DNA of 64,000 nucleotides from Alternaria dauci. Taxonomy: Eukaryota > Ascomycota > Dothideomycetes > Pleosporales > Pleosporaceae. The notes beneath the pieces were generated by a model. It saw nothing but the letters and a program-made list of their open reading frames with translations, was not told where the DNA came from and searched no databases. Shown here piece by piece: positions 11,401 to 23,311 of this stretch; within the stretch, counting starts at the first letter, position 1, and the number at the start of each line of letters is the position of its first letter. The stretch lies in NCBI RefSeq assembly GCF_042100115.1, contig NC_091272.1, positions 5,332,001 through 5,396,000 on the forward strand, read 5' to 3'. The position numbers were made by a program, and so were the translations under genes.

Positions 11401-14400
11401 TAGAAAGTCAAGTGTCGGGCGTTGCCAACGCCTCCGTGTCATCTCCGGTCAAGCCACAGCTTGATCGCACCGTGTGTCCTCAATCTGTACAATACATCCC
11501 ACCGCCTTCGCCACAGGCCATTGCATGCGCTACTGCGGATATGATGTTTGTTCATCGTAAGGAAAAACGAGGAGGGGCTGGGAATCTGCCGGTAAAGGGG
11601 CTGGGGACGCTTTGTACGAAACCGGTTAGCTGAAGTTTGACGTCCCGAACATAACTAATCGCCTCATCAGACATCTTGCCTGCTGCATCACCGCCGCCGC
11701 GTTCATCGATGCTCCAGGCCCTGTGAGCCGGTGTCGTTGTAGATCGAAGAGTTGGACGAGACTTTGTTGTCTCAGCTGTTTAGTCCTGCGCTCCGCTCAT
11801 TGTCGGTCCGCTGCTGCTTGCTGCTTCGCAACGCGTCTGGCACATTCGGCGGCGGTACCTCGCGATGCGCAGCTCGACATTACTGCCTTCGCATGCCAAA
11901 GGTACGTTCCGCGTCATCTGCTTTTCTCCTCGTCTCTAGTTGCGATGCGGTCTTCCTTTAAACTGTCCTCTTCTCTGCATGTGTTCGTCTTGGTCCATTT
12001 TAACGTACTGCGGACGTTGGCTACGCTCCGCAGGGCGACTGCGCATCGGGAAGAGAAGGATTCGTTTGGACGCGCCGGCTATTGGGAATTATGCCGCGAC
12101 TCTTCAGCCAGCTAAAGTCGTTGCCCACTTCTGCTTTTTTACGGGATCGTCATACTCTCTTGCCATACTACAACCAGTTCCGCCCGCATCGTGGTTTGTC
12201 TCCTACCCAGTGCGAAGCAGCCTGCGGTACCCTACTGTGACTGTCCTTTGTCGTAGTATGTTTGGCGGCTCATCAGTATGAACGGTCGAGAAGCTCGGGA
12301 CGATTGGAGTGGATCGGTCTTTGCATGATCGTCTCCTGCCGAAAGTGAGTAGTGCAGGACAACAAATACAGCAGCCGCTGGTCTTCGCAGTACCTCTGTA
12401 CCCGTTGAGGACATATCCGCGGGGTATTAGGCGCACTTTGCCTTCGCATCGAAGCCAGAACCATTCTGCCCTCCACGCCATGTGCGGACCTTCTGCGAAT
12501 CCCGGTTCGCTTCGACCCATGGTTGCGAGTATGGATGCGGGAAGTCCAGACACGCATTTCGCCGTGAAGAAGGGCGGGAGACAATGTCGCATCGGATCCT
12601 GGTACCTTGGTTGGGTGACAAGGCTGGCGACGCAGTCGTTACTGCGGCTCGCCAGACCTTGACACGCCTTGTCGACAAGAGGATTCGCTGATGGTAGATT
12701 CGAAAACTCACTATGAGCTCCAATCCAAGACGCTCCTGGGAGTCAACATGGTTCCGTGCCCCTGGTATCGCCCACTCTGTATCCTTCGTGTCTGTCGCGG
12801 AGATCTCGGGTATGTACATAGGCGGAATACGTCGAAGTCGCGAAGCTCGGTAGCAGTGAAGGAAGCTGTCGTTGAAATCGGGACATTAGCGAAAGGTCTT
12901 ATGCGTCTCGGAAGGCAATATAAGAGGTGGACATCCTTGACGTTGACGCCGCTGTCATGTTCGTCATGAGGCGAACAGTACCTCGTGCCAACGGCTATGT
13001 GGCTCAAGTCGGAAGCCACCTCCTCTGGCCATGGACTCGTTCTGGGGTGTGCTCACCGACGTAGCTGTAACATGAAGCCTTTGGGTCGCCGTCATGTTCC
13101 CGTCATGTCCTTATGATTCGGACATGCGTGAGTGGTGTTCTGGTCTGTTGAAACCGTATACTGTTGCGATGCCGTTGATGCGCGGCGACGTGTGCCTATG
13201 AACGGTTATCGTAAGGAGGCTTTCGCCATTGCGAGAGACGATGCGATGTAGTGTCGTGACAGAAGGTTTTGGGGTGCGCTGAGGGCGATCGCGTAGGCAA
13301 GGAGGAATTACTGCGAGAGGTAAGCCTTGAAACAGTCCACTTCTTCCTACTGTCGTTATGAAAACGCCAGTAGTTCCAGATTCCGCCAGTTGATCTCTGG
13401 TGTTGCTCAGTATCTGGGAAGCTGAGATGCCTGTTTGTTTTGCGGTCGCTTTGTTGCCGCAGTTTCTGCCTCGTTCCAAGCCTTCTGTGTACCGTCATTA
13501 GAGCTCTTGTTGTGCCATCGCCGATATGCCAGAAGATTTGGAGACGAAGACCTGAGGCCGTAGGTCTGTTTGTACCTTGGTAGAGTCGATTGCCGATGAT
13601 GCGGGGATACCATATCGTTCGTGCAGTTGCGAAATGCTCGACGCCGTTTAGTGCATTTCAGCCGCCGTTCAGGACAAGGACGCACGAAGGAAAGATACCC
13701 CAGATACTCCCAATTCTTCGTTACGGTGGCGTCAGGCCGATGCTCAAAGCCATATCGCCGCTCCGCCTCAATTGGCTTCTGAGTTGAAATTCTCTCAAGT
13801 GTGTTTGCGTACCTCCTGATGTCGCCGGGATCAATTCAACGCCACGGAGGCCGTATCGGAGGGGGATCTTTCTTTCCTTAATGTCTGTAGAGGGATGTCG
13901 CTTCGATGAAGGTCTCTGCGGGAGCTCTGGTGTCGCAACAAGCGCTGCGGCGGTCGCTCTGGCGGATGTGAGTCAGAACGTGTTTACAGATACTCACATG
14001 TGCCTGCAGATCGGAATGCTCCCGCCGTCTACCGTTGCCTTTCCATCCACTCGTGGTCTGAGGCTGAGGCTGAGGTGGTGTCTTTGCCTCGAATCGTACC
14101 TTCCGGCCTGAAAGCTATCCAAAGTAGTCCATATGCTTGTCGCGCTGGTGATGCTGGCGCCTTCGATGTATACAGTTCCCCTGGAGCCTGAGAATGGCTT
14201 CGGACATACCCTTCTCTATCTTCAATAAGTTCAGGAGCCATATAGCAACGGCCAAAGCTTGGTAAGGGTTGGTGTTGAGGGGCGGCCGCAGGTCATCGTT
14301 AGAGTCAAAGTCAAATGAAGGTCAAGATTATCAACACACAACAGCAATATTGGGCTGCACGGTCTCGCGAGGAGGACCCGACATATTATAGCTATCTAAA

Positions 14401-14560
14401 ATCATCATCCTGATCTTTGGCACTCTTCTCTTGGTGTTGCAGCGTCTCACTGGGCGTTGCAGCAAGCTGCTCGCCGGCTGCCAGCCCCTGGCTCGTCTCC
14501 CTCAGTGATGTTGATACTGACAAACTCATCGTAACCTCCGCTCCTGTCTAGCTGTCTTGG
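8494..14560. other. Gene-poor stretch with scattered splice-like signals
   Basis: No recognisable protein on either strand over about 6 kb. Isolated plus-strand donor-like motifs occur at 9478, 10546 and 10761 (GTAAGT) and 11214 (GTAAGC). Acceptor-like ends occur near 8936, 9383 and 9852. Short open segments between them could belong to lineage-specific or decayed genes, but I could not assemble an ATG-to-stop model. No tRNA, rRNA or transposon ORF was seen. Confidence 0.35.
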
Positions 14561-14567
14561 TATAAAT
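14561..14567 (+). promoter_or_regulatory. TATA-like element before an intron-rich tract
   Basis: TATAAAT sits 5' of a CT-rich leader (14580-14690), the usual layout of a fungal core promoter. It precedes the tract of plus-strand introns that starts near 14850. This is inference from layout only. Confidence 0.35.
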
Positions 14568-15049
14568 TGAAGCTTCTGCCTCACTTCCTCCCTTCCTCTT
14601 ACTCCCCACACCAACCACCCAAAATTTCCTCGCAATTGCTTGTGTCATCCCCAACAAATCTCCTTCATCACTTACAGCATTTCTACTACACCCTGTAATT
14701 GTTGATAAGTATCTCCCTCATGTTTTCCCAACTGCCCGCCACTTTGTGCCCGTAGCACTGACTCTGACCCTCCTCCTCTACTTCTGCCTCGCCCGAAGTC
14801 AGTCTCCACTGAGCAGCATGAGCTCGAGCACGAGCGAGCCGTGAGTCTCATCCCCTGCTTTGTTTTGACCCTACTGACAACAACATCGCCGGTGCTGCTG
14901 TCGCTGTCGCGCTTCCAGTCAAGTGCCCCCCTCTAGCAGCTGAGTCTGCCTCCACTACAACTACAAGTATCCCTTTCCCACGCTTTGTCTGTACCATATG
15001 ATACCGATACCTCGCTCTGCTAACAATTAGATCCTGGCCTCCGGGTGTC

Positions 15050-16743
15050 ATGCGCAATATTGCCTTTATTAGCATCGGCGCCATCATCAGGTCGATGCTG
15101 CGACATCTGCCTAACAGGTAAGCAACCACCATGTTTGTCCACCGGTATGTCCATTTCTTTTGTCGCAATTCTCGGAGTCAACTACTGATTTTCCTTTAGT
15201 GATGCTTGCCTTCTACCTCCCTACCCATTTACCTCTCTCACAACTCCCAGGACCCTCTCGCCTTCTTTGCAAGCATTCTTTTCCCCGGATTCCTTCGCCT
15301 TCGTACAAGAAGGAGTGCCATGCTGGGAGTCACGGCTCTGCGGCATGACGAAGGATCTCCAGCACGTATGTATAACTGATCCTTCGTCGCTGGCTAACAA
15401 TTTTGCAGGGTGGGATGACAAAATCTGACTCTGGCTCCCCGTCGCCGCCTCCTGGTAACATCGCTCCTCTTGAGGATGGCTGAAGGAGCTCCAGTATGCA
15501 TGTTTGGATGCATCAATTTTCCTCTCAATCACTTTGCTCTCTTGAGCATTCCCCTCCTCCCATCTTTCTTGTCCCCAGTCCTCTCCATCCCTCAAACTCG
15601 CCAGTCATGTCAAATGCGAGGCAGCCGGCATGCCGGCGAGGAAGATTTTCCTCATTGCCATAATTCGACGGTAAGTGATGACCTTACATCTTTTAGTGAC
15701 TATTACTAACCACGACGTGCCCCAGGTCAAATCTGCTCGCACCTCCGCTCCCGGAGACGGCCAAATGGGAGAGACGTACAGCATGTACGCCCATCGTGAG
15801 CAGAAATGATATATGGCTTAACCGCTATGGCACGTTACCCAGAGTGGCAACGCAACCATTGAACCAGTGGTGACTGATGCTTCGTCGCGAAGTCATTGTC
15901 ACGCCTTCTCCAACTACTGCTTCCTCGCCAGGAGCTTGTGTGGCAACACTGGTAACTCGGTGACTGCTTTAGCCCTTGTCGTACTTTGGCAACAAAGGCG
16001 ACAGGCACCGCGAATGCTGCCGTATCGCCAGCATTCAAGCCGAGGGGACAACGGTGTGTGCTAGAGCAAAAGGTAAGTGATCCTCTCCCTCTTTTGTTGT
16101 TTGCTCACATGCGGGAAATGAATCTGCCTCTCTGCGTCCTCGTCGCGTTTCCTGGAAACGTCTCTCCTTTTTCAAGGGGGACGGCTAAAGATAGCAGTAC
16201 CGATAGGAAAAGTCATTGCCTGCTGATGCTTTCATTTGTTTAGACGACTATCGCGGCTGTCTAAGCCCATTTCCACACGCAAAGCCATTTTACTGGGAGG
16301 AGGCAAGCTGGCGCCAGACGAAGTGGGTGCCATCACAATTCTCGAAACGTATCTCCTTCATTGACTGCCACTTGGCAGATGCCAGCAACTCGACGAACCC
16401 TGCCATCCACCCAGGGTATGGGAGGCAGCAATCTGACTCCGGGTCCGCGTTTATTCGCACCCGCCTCCCGGGCAATGCCCTATCGCACGACGAGAGGGTA
16501 GCTAAGAGAGCTCCAGTCGCCAGCGAGATCCCTCCGCCTCTTGCTGGTGTCGTACCGACCCAACCATCTCGAACACACATCATCGAGACATTCCAAGCCG
16601 ATTGCCACCGCTATCCTCCTTCCGCTTCATACAAGGCCGGCATACTGAGATGCAATGAGACTGTGGTATCATGTCCACTGCCATATCCAAGAATAAGAGT
16701 GCCAGTCCTGGTGATCCTGGCGGAATGGGCATGCCGAATATAG
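15050..16743 (+). CDS. Candidate eight-exon orphan gene
   Basis: A phase-consistent model can be threaded through exons 15050-15117, 15200-15365, 15409-15454, 15495-15670, 15726-15784, 15845-15951, 16005-16072 and 16207-16743, giving 408 residues ending at TAG 16741. The introns at 15118-15199, 15366-15408 and 15671-15725 are strong (GTAAGC/GTATGT/GTAAGT donors; CTGAT or CTAAC branch points; TTTAG/GCAG/CCAG acceptors). A further canonical intron, 14967-15030 (GTATCC...GCTAACAATTAG), would lie in the 5' leader. The joins at 15455, 15785, 15952 and 16073 were partly chosen to keep the frame open and are weaker. The last exon is a long open frame of over 170 codons. The protein is Ser/Pro/Ala-rich with scattered cysteines and a hydrophobic start; I recognise no domain. 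It could instead be a spliced non-coding RNA or a decaying gene. Confidence 0.3.
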
Positions 16744-16787
16744 GAATCCTAGAAGCACACCACTCCCGCCTCCCGGCATACCGGTTC

Positions 16788-16957
16788 ATGCTATCTTGGG
16801 GGCAGTAAGTCGCATAGTATTGTGCTGTAAGTCACGGAAGTGGCTAGAGCGCCACCCAGACCACAAGTGGTGGATGAAACATTTCTGTCTAAAGTTTGAC
16901 AGCGAGGATGTTATCGTGGGCGCAGTAAGTCACATAGCGTTGTGCAGTAAGTCGCAG
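16788..16957 (+). repeat. Imperfect 50-bp direct repeat, 120-bp period
   Basis: Two copies, 16788-16837 and 16908-16957, align over about 50 bp with roughly eight differences. Each contains two TAAGTCRC motifs 22 bp apart (16806, 16828; 16926, 16948), and a fifth copy follows at 16967. Motif clusters of this kind resemble subterminal repeats of DNA transposons or a decayed MITE, but I see no terminal inverted repeat or target-site duplication. The repeats also supply four of the GTAAGT strings in the tract, which therefore are not evidence of splicing. Confidence 0.55.
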
Positions 16958-17993
16958 GCGCTATAAGTCGCGGTGTGGTACAGGACGGCCGAGGCAGCCG
17001 TAAGTACAGTGCCTCCCTCTTGAATTTACCATCGTACTAGCAAGCAACAGAAGATCGCAGCCATTGGGGCTGCTGAGGCATCCTCACCTACAGACACCGT
17101 CTTCTCCCCATTGCGCAACGAGCCAAATGCGGCTATATTGCCAACTCCTGCGACTACAACGTATGTGTCTCTTCTATCGGAGAAATCGCAACACGTGGCC
17201 TCGGGTTTTCGAAGATCTCGAGCACCGTAGATTTGCCGAATCAATTAGGAGCAAGAAACCTCGCGGCATCCTGGCCGCGTGAAAGACGTCGCGTCGATGG
17301 TGGACGGGAAGCCTGCCGAGTCTACTCTGAGAAGCCCTCAGCTATGGTAGAGAAAGTGAGTCTTCCTTCCCAGCTTCTCGCCAATCCCAGCCACTGACTC
17401 TTTGCAGATACACGGATAACTTTATATGATGTTATGCGGTGTGCTTTGCTTGCGTGATGAGTGATGTTTCTGTGCTGGATGCAGACCACATCGCTATTTT
17501 CAATCTCGGTCATTCGACAATTTTCAACACCCCAAATCGAAGATCAGAGCTGACCCTACGCATCTCTTACTCCTCTTGCCAGCTCCGGTTCTGCTCTTTG
17601 AGGCAGTCCAATGCTCTTCAGAGGCTACCGCCTCGCAGTAGCACCTGACGTCCATACCGCCGATACCTGAGTCTCAACTCTTTCCCAAGCCCTTGATCCG
17701 ATGGTACTCGTCTCGACTGTTGCTTCGTCTTGATCAGATGCCTGCCCTGCCTTGCCACTTTCGAGTTGGTGGCTTGTACGGTAAGTACTCTGTCCACCTC
17801 AAAACAGCAGCATGCTAATTCTAGGCAGTATGCCCCCTTCAATCCGCTCACACAATCCCTGGCCGTCAATTTTACGCGACACAGCGATGGGTTTCGAGGT
17901 TGGCGCCGAGGAGTTGTGGTTTGTTGACGTGCGCCATGCTGCGAAGCCGCGACTGCTTCATTCGCAAAGGCAAGAGGTGGGCACTACTGTGAT

Positions 17994-18293
17994 ATGTTCT
18001 GCAAGCCAACGACATCTCTCATACTCCTCCAGGATTCCGATGTTGATGTCGCGAGCGACAGTGGTTCATGTGACAATGGTAAGTCTTATCTACCCTCGCT
18101 CGTTGCAAGCACACCTATTGACATGGCTGCAGATGTTTTTTGGTCGCGCATAATCGCGACTGCAAGCTCATACAACTCTCTTGCTGTCGTCTTGCCTTTC
18201 CCCACCTCCGCTCATCCTCTTTGTTCAAGCATTTGGAGGATGTCATCGCCACGGGAGGGGTTACCCCAAAATCGGGGCATCTTGCCGATTTGA
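17994..18293 (+). CDS. Possible two-exon orphan ORF
   Basis: ATG at 17994, intron 18079-18132 (GTAAGT donor, TTGAC branch, GCAG acceptor), TGA at 18291-18293; 81 residues, phase consistent. The segment before the intron is Asp/Ser-rich, the one after is mixed. It may be the 3' end of a longer transcript, because further good introns lie upstream at 17356-17407 (GTGAGT, CACTGAC, GCAG) and 17781-17828 (GTAAGT, GCTAAT, GCAG). I recognise no domain. Confidence 0.2.
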   Translation: MFCKPTTSLILLQDSDVDVASDSGSCDNGKSYLPSLVASTPIDMAADVFWSRIIATASSYNSLAVVLPFPTSAHPLCSSIWRMSSPREGLPQNRGILPI

Positions 18294-20013
18294 CCGGATC
18301 CCTGAACATTCCGACGACTTTTGCACCACTCGCCAAATCCGCCCATGACCGTAGAGACGAAGAAGAAGACGACAACACCACGAATCGCTGTCGTGGCGAT
18401 GCCATCTTGATGCAAGGTGATGACGGGACCGCTCCTCGTCGTGCTGCGCGGTTGGTGATGGAGACGTCGCTGGCGGTTCGTTCAGCCCCTCTGTACAAGC
18501 CTTGCTCACATCAACCAGCCTCCTCATTATCTGCCAATCATCCGCCCATCCAGTCTCCTTACTCGGCTGCTCCGTGTCATCTTTTAGCGCGTGTCACGCG
18601 CCGCCTGTTGCCTTGGTCGCCACGCACGAGCCCCAAGAGCTGCCGCTCACCGCAACCACCACCACAACACGACTCGGGCTATATGAACAACTTTATTGAA
18701 CCACTCTTCGTCTTCGGACATTTGGTCAATTTGAAACGATACAGAGAAGATTAGCATGGCCCCTGCACTAAGGATGACACGCTCAATCAAAGAGAAGCTA
18801 CCATTTTTTTTTTGCCTTTGCTTTTGGCTCTGGGTTTGGCCTATGCACGCATGCATTCACTAGCATTCGGATACCCACGGTGACGACAGCACGGACCTGT
18901 TGCTCGCCCTGTGTTTTTGCTCTCTTTTTGCTGCGACGCCGGCGCTGTGAGTATGGCTGTATGGTTTCCAGGCTGATTGGGTATTCACTCAAGCTCGCTA
19001 TTCTTCTCACATTGCTGCTTGCCGCTGTTAACATCTGGACGCCCTTCGAGACTGCGTTACCAGCCTGCTGGTTACATTGGACCAGCGTCTTTGCCGCCAG
19101 CTCGACTTCAGTACTCCAAGACGTGTACGTGGCTCCACGAGCTGTGCCATCATCAACTCAAAGCGCTGCGAAGGTATCCAGGCACTTCCCTTATTCTTTG
19201 CTTACAACGGCTCGTTTCTCTTGGATACCTGCTCTATTTACCTTTTCTCTCGATGTTCATGTGTCCGCTTTTCCAACATCAGCGATATCTGGCGATCTGC
19301 CTAGTTTTCTACATTTTCATGTATCACATCACCATCTCCCGGACGTTTTGCCCATCTTCTACTCCACAAGGTATCTCAGAAAAAACCTACTACTTTATCG
19401 CGATGGCCGTTCTCAGGAACGAGGCCAGAAAAATACGAAACTGTTGCTGGTGGTGCGCTGCTCCAACACTACCATGTAGAAAATCGAATCGTTTCCTCAC
19501 ACCTTCTGAAACATGTCGTCACAGTGTGCAGACCTTGCTCATCAGGCTAATGGTTTCCCATGTGTCGTATTAATTTCTAGTCTAACGAGCAGCTATAGGA
19601 AGTTAATGACATTTGGGGAACGAAAGCAGCAACAGCACCACCACGAACGTCGAGGATTTGTAGGCGCAAGAGTAGTGTAAAGAGAATCGAAGATGTTTTT
19701 TAAATGGCTCAGTGGAAATGGGAAGAATGAAAACTTTTGTATAGAAAGCCTGAGACAGATGTCACACATTGTCACATGACTGGGTGGGCTACGACGTCAG
19801 GCCGACCTAGAAAGACTAAACAACGTAAAAGAATCTCATGTCACGAACTCTCAGAATCATCATCGAACGTTGGGTTGTGAAGGCCGCAATCGACGCTGAT
19901 TGGCTGGCAAGGTTGGCGCCGTGGAACCTCCGCTCCAAGATCCGCATCTGCAAATCGTCACGCCGCGACATCACCACAGTTGACGTCGGCATCACACATC
20001 TCCGTCTGCCGCA
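18294..20013. other. Intergenic, nothing secure
   Basis: Two overlapping plus-strand frames of about 200 codons (18880-19479 and 18977-19573) run over each other, so at most one could be coding, and neither shows a domain or splice support. A TGACGTC core (CRE/ATF-like) lies at about 19981, 33 bases before the bL33m start codon. Confidence 0.35.
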
Positions 20014-20463
20014 ATGGCGAAGAAAGGTACGCACTCCCATTCCCGCAACATGTCTCATCCTCAGAGACCGCTCTGCCGCCCCGGCCGACCCTCAATGCGG
20101 CCGCCCGCGACGCACACCTTTGCCTACCTGCGCTGACAATGGCACCCCACAGCAAAGTCCCGTACCATTATGGTGCGCCTGATATCCATGGCCATGACGG
20201 GCTACTACCGGACAATGCAAAGACCACGAGCGCATCAACCGCTGAGCATGCTCAAATACGACCCCATCGGTACGACACATCACTCTCTCCCGTCTCTAAG
20301 CAACACACCTGCCTCATGTGCAAGATTTTGCTAGGAACAGGGCGAGCGCAATCGAGCAAGAGGATTGGCTGTTCATCTTGGAGGGAAAATGCAGGAACAC
20401 TGCTGACATTGCACAGTGCGGAAACAAGTACTTTTCCTCGAAGCAAAACGCGGCAAGAAATAG
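20014..20463 (+). CDS. mrpl39: Mitochondrial large-subunit ribosomal protein bL33m
   Basis: Three exons, 20014-20026, 20153-20269 and 20417-20463, join in frame to 58 residues. Both donors are GTACG-type and both acceptors CACAG. The protein starts [20 protein letters not shown], then [20 protein letters not shown], a DPIVRK turn, and ends [11 protein letters not shown]. Yeast mitochondrial L39 and bacterial L33 share this pattern: MAKK start, a short beta strand, the G-Y-Y-x-T-x-x-R-P segment, LxLxKYDP, then VLFxExK at the end, and the same length. The product belongs to the mitochondrial large ribosomal subunit. The introns (126 and 147 bp) are long for this window, and the first exon is only 13 bases, which hides the gene from simple ORF scans. 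The gene symbol follows the yeast name. Confidence 0.93.
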
Positions 20464-21135
20464 ACCAATTTCAACATCACGAATCAAGCGCACACGAATC
20501 GAGAGTATCACGCGGGCAAGGCGAACACTGGTCCAGCACTATAGAAGAGGTCAGGATGGAACAAGGAGATCGCGCTTTGCAGAGAGGGAGGATTGGGCAA
20601 CCAATCCTACCTTCTGGAGCCACCAGCGGGCATGGAGCAAGTCGCATGCTTGCAAACATAAATGTACTATACGGTCAGCATGGCTCGGCGTTATATGCGG
20701 GTCAAGGTAGAGCATGTCTGCCACACAACACGCACAATTCCCTACACGGACTCATGCCCACCTTTTTCTGTTCATTTCACTAATCATCCAGAAATGCTCA
20801 TCTTTGTTCACATCTTCTTCCGCATTCTTGTCCCGGTTGCTGAGACGCGGACGTCCGCCAAGGTACAGGCTCCGCCCCGCTGCTTGTCTGGTCTCTTGGC
20901 CCGACTTGGTGTGCGCAAAAAACCTCGAAACTTGGTCGGCTTGCCTGAAAAGGTCGTTCCGGCTCCGAAAAGGCTTGGACTACGTCGCCAATGGGCTCCG
21001 CACCAGCCACAAATTACCCCATACACGGGCTTGCTAAGACTCTGGGGTTGCAGATGATGGTACTTGCGGAGTCGGCATCCCTCTTGGTGTCGTCAGCCAA
21101 CTGGCAGGATAGCCGAGCTTGCGGAAGCTCAAAAG
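20464..21135. other. Intergenic between bL33m and the sugar porter
   Basis: Holds the bL33m 3' end and the sugar porter's promoter. No further gene recognised. Confidence 0.4.
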
Positions 21136-21142
21136 TATAAGA
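21136..21142 (+). promoter_or_regulatory. TATA-like element of the sugar porter gene
   Basis: TATAAGA lies 31 bases upstream of the first in-frame ATG (21167) and 73 upstream of the second (21209). With a usual TATA-to-start distance the transcript would begin at or after 21167, which favours 21209 as the translation start. Confidence 0.35.
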
Positions 21143-21208
21143 TATGCTGATCGGTAGCAGTTTGGGATGTTTACAAGCTCGAATTTTGTTGAACATCTCA
21201 GTCTGAAC

Positions 21209-23311
21209 ATGGAAACCGAGAAGATGGACGAGAAACGCTCGGAACGTTCCCCTGACTTACACATCGACAACCTCAACCATGAAAACTCGTCGTCGTCACA
21301 GGCCGCGATCGAACAACAAAAGTTGGCATCGCAACCATCTGGCGCACTGGGCGCTTTCTCCAAACTCGGCAACCTACCAGAATGGAACGTCCCAGGCTTT
21401 GGTTTGCTGCGAGGGAAGGCGCTGAACAACGCCATCACCTGGTGCTCCTGCTTGGCCTTCCTCATGTTCGGTTACGATCAGGGTGTTTTGAGTGGAGTGC
21501 TCACCCTCGACGACTTTCAACGCCACTTCCCTCTCATGACACCTCGCGACCGTCCAAACAACCTTTGTTGGCTCGATGCACCGACCAACACCATACCCGA
21601 CCCGAATATGTGCACAGGTAGCCCGAGTATCCTGTCTGCGTGTGTCGCAGTTTATCAGATTGGTTGTTTCCTCGGCGCTGTTCTCATCTTGTTCTATGGC
21701 GAGACTTGGGGCAGAAAGAGCAGTAGCTTCTGGGGTAGCTTCATCATGATTGTTGGAACAATCATTCAAGTGGCCGCAGGAGGCACCTCCGGAGGCGGTG
21801 TCGATGGGTATGCACTTCTGGGTATCGGACGTGTTGTTGGTGGGGTTGGCAACGGTATGGTCACAGCAAGTGAGTACTACGTCGATACCGGCTTGTTATC
21901 GTCAACTAAACGTGTTCATAGCTATCCCGACTTGGCAATCTGAGTGTGCAAAGCCCGAGAAGCGTGGACGCTTGATCATCACTTCCGGAGCAGTCATCGT
22001 CGCCGGAGTTATGATATCCTACTGGGTCACCTACGGCTTCTATTTCCTCCCATCAGGCGAATCTTACTCGTCTGTGCGCTGGAGGTTTCCCATCGCATTC
22101 CAGTCTTTCTTTACAGTCCTCGTCATGTACGTAACTCCCCCATCCTAGATAATTCAACTCTGTGTCGTACTAATAGCTTCCAGGATCGGTCTTTGTTATC
22201 TACCAGATTCACCACGATGGCTTGTAATGCGCGGTCGCCACGCCGAAGCTCGACACCTTCTCGCTCGCCTCGCTGACGCACCAGTAGATTCGGAAGAAGT
22301 GGACACGGAACTCACGAACATCATAGATGCGCTTGAAGCGCAAAGCAAGGACGGCCCATTCAAGATGAAGGAGCTTTTGTACAACGGCCCAAGTCAGAAC
22401 CTGAGACGTACGCTGTTAGGTGTTGCATCACAGTTCTTCCAGCAGATCTCCGGGATCAATCTCATTGTACGTATACCGTCACACACTAGCTCTTCGAAAG
22501 AGAAACTAACCCAGATTCTTCCTAGACCTACTATGCGACCTTCGTCTTCGAGAATTCGCTTGGTTTCGGTCCAGATATGTCTCGTCTCTTGTCCGCTTGC
22601 AACGGCACCGAATACTTCTTGGCTGGGTTGGTCGCCATTCCATTGATCGAGCGTGCTGGTCGTCGCAAACTCATGCTCTTTGGTGCATTTGGCATGATGG
22701 CTAGCATGGCTATCATGAGCGGTATGACATCAACAGCCACCGAGAATGAATTCGGTGCTCCAGTTCTAGAGCCCAAGTATGGTATCACGGCTGTAGTGTT
22801 CATGTTCGCCTTCAACACCTTCTTTGCCATTGGTAAGCCGCATCTCCTCGATATAACTTTGATGTGCGAGACCCATTTGCTAATACTTTACGCAGGCTGG
22901 CTAGGAATGACCTGGTTGTACCCTGCGGAGATCACCAACCTACGCATCCGCATCCAAGCTAACGCGCTCTCTACATGCTCAAACTGGATCTCCAACTTCC
23001 TCATCGTCATGATCACGCCACCTGCTTTCGCCAATCTGCAATACAACACATATACCATGTTTGCCGTCTTCAACGCTTGCCTCATACCAAGCGTCTACTT
23101 CTTCTTCCCGGAGCCAAAGGGAAGGAGTCTGGAAGAGTTGGATGTCATCTTTGCAAGTGCGCATCATGAAGGTATCAATCCGGTCAAGCAAGCGAGGGAG
23201 ATGCCAAAGTTGACGGGGAGGGAATTGGATGTACAGATTGCGAGGTATTTTGGAGGAGATGTCGAGGAGGCGAGACGGAGAAGTGTTGCGAGTGCTGGGA
23301 TTACTACATGA
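21209..23311 (+). CDS. STL1-type MFS sugar/polyol transporter
   Basis: Five exons (21209-21869, 21922-22126, 22184-22466, 22526-22832, 22896-23311) give 623 residues; an upstream in-frame ATG at 21167 would add 14. All four introns are 52-63 bp with CTAA-type branch points. Sugar-porter signatures occur in order: FGYDQGVLSG in helix 1, ETWGRK after helix 2, IPTWQSECAKPEKRG, LPDSPRWLVMRGR, SQFFQQISGIN, ERAGRRKLMLFG, WLYPAEI, and a C-terminal PEPKGRSLEELD. The IPxWQSE segment and WLxNFxxVMxTP run match the yeast Stl1 clade, which moves glycerol or sugars by proton symport across the plasma membrane. The final motif is normally PETKG; here Thr is replaced by Pro. The N-terminus is a long hydrophilic extension of about 65 residues. 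Substrate is not predictable from sequence. Confidence 0.92.

Noticed and set aside
16805..16952. Four GTAAGT strings as splice donors
   Set aside because: They sit inside the 50-bp direct repeats (16805, 16827, 16925, 16947), so they count as repeat units and not as independent splice signals.
18880..19573. Two overlapping plus-strand frames of about 200 codons
   Set aside because: They overlap in different frames over most of their length, show no motif and have no supporting introns.
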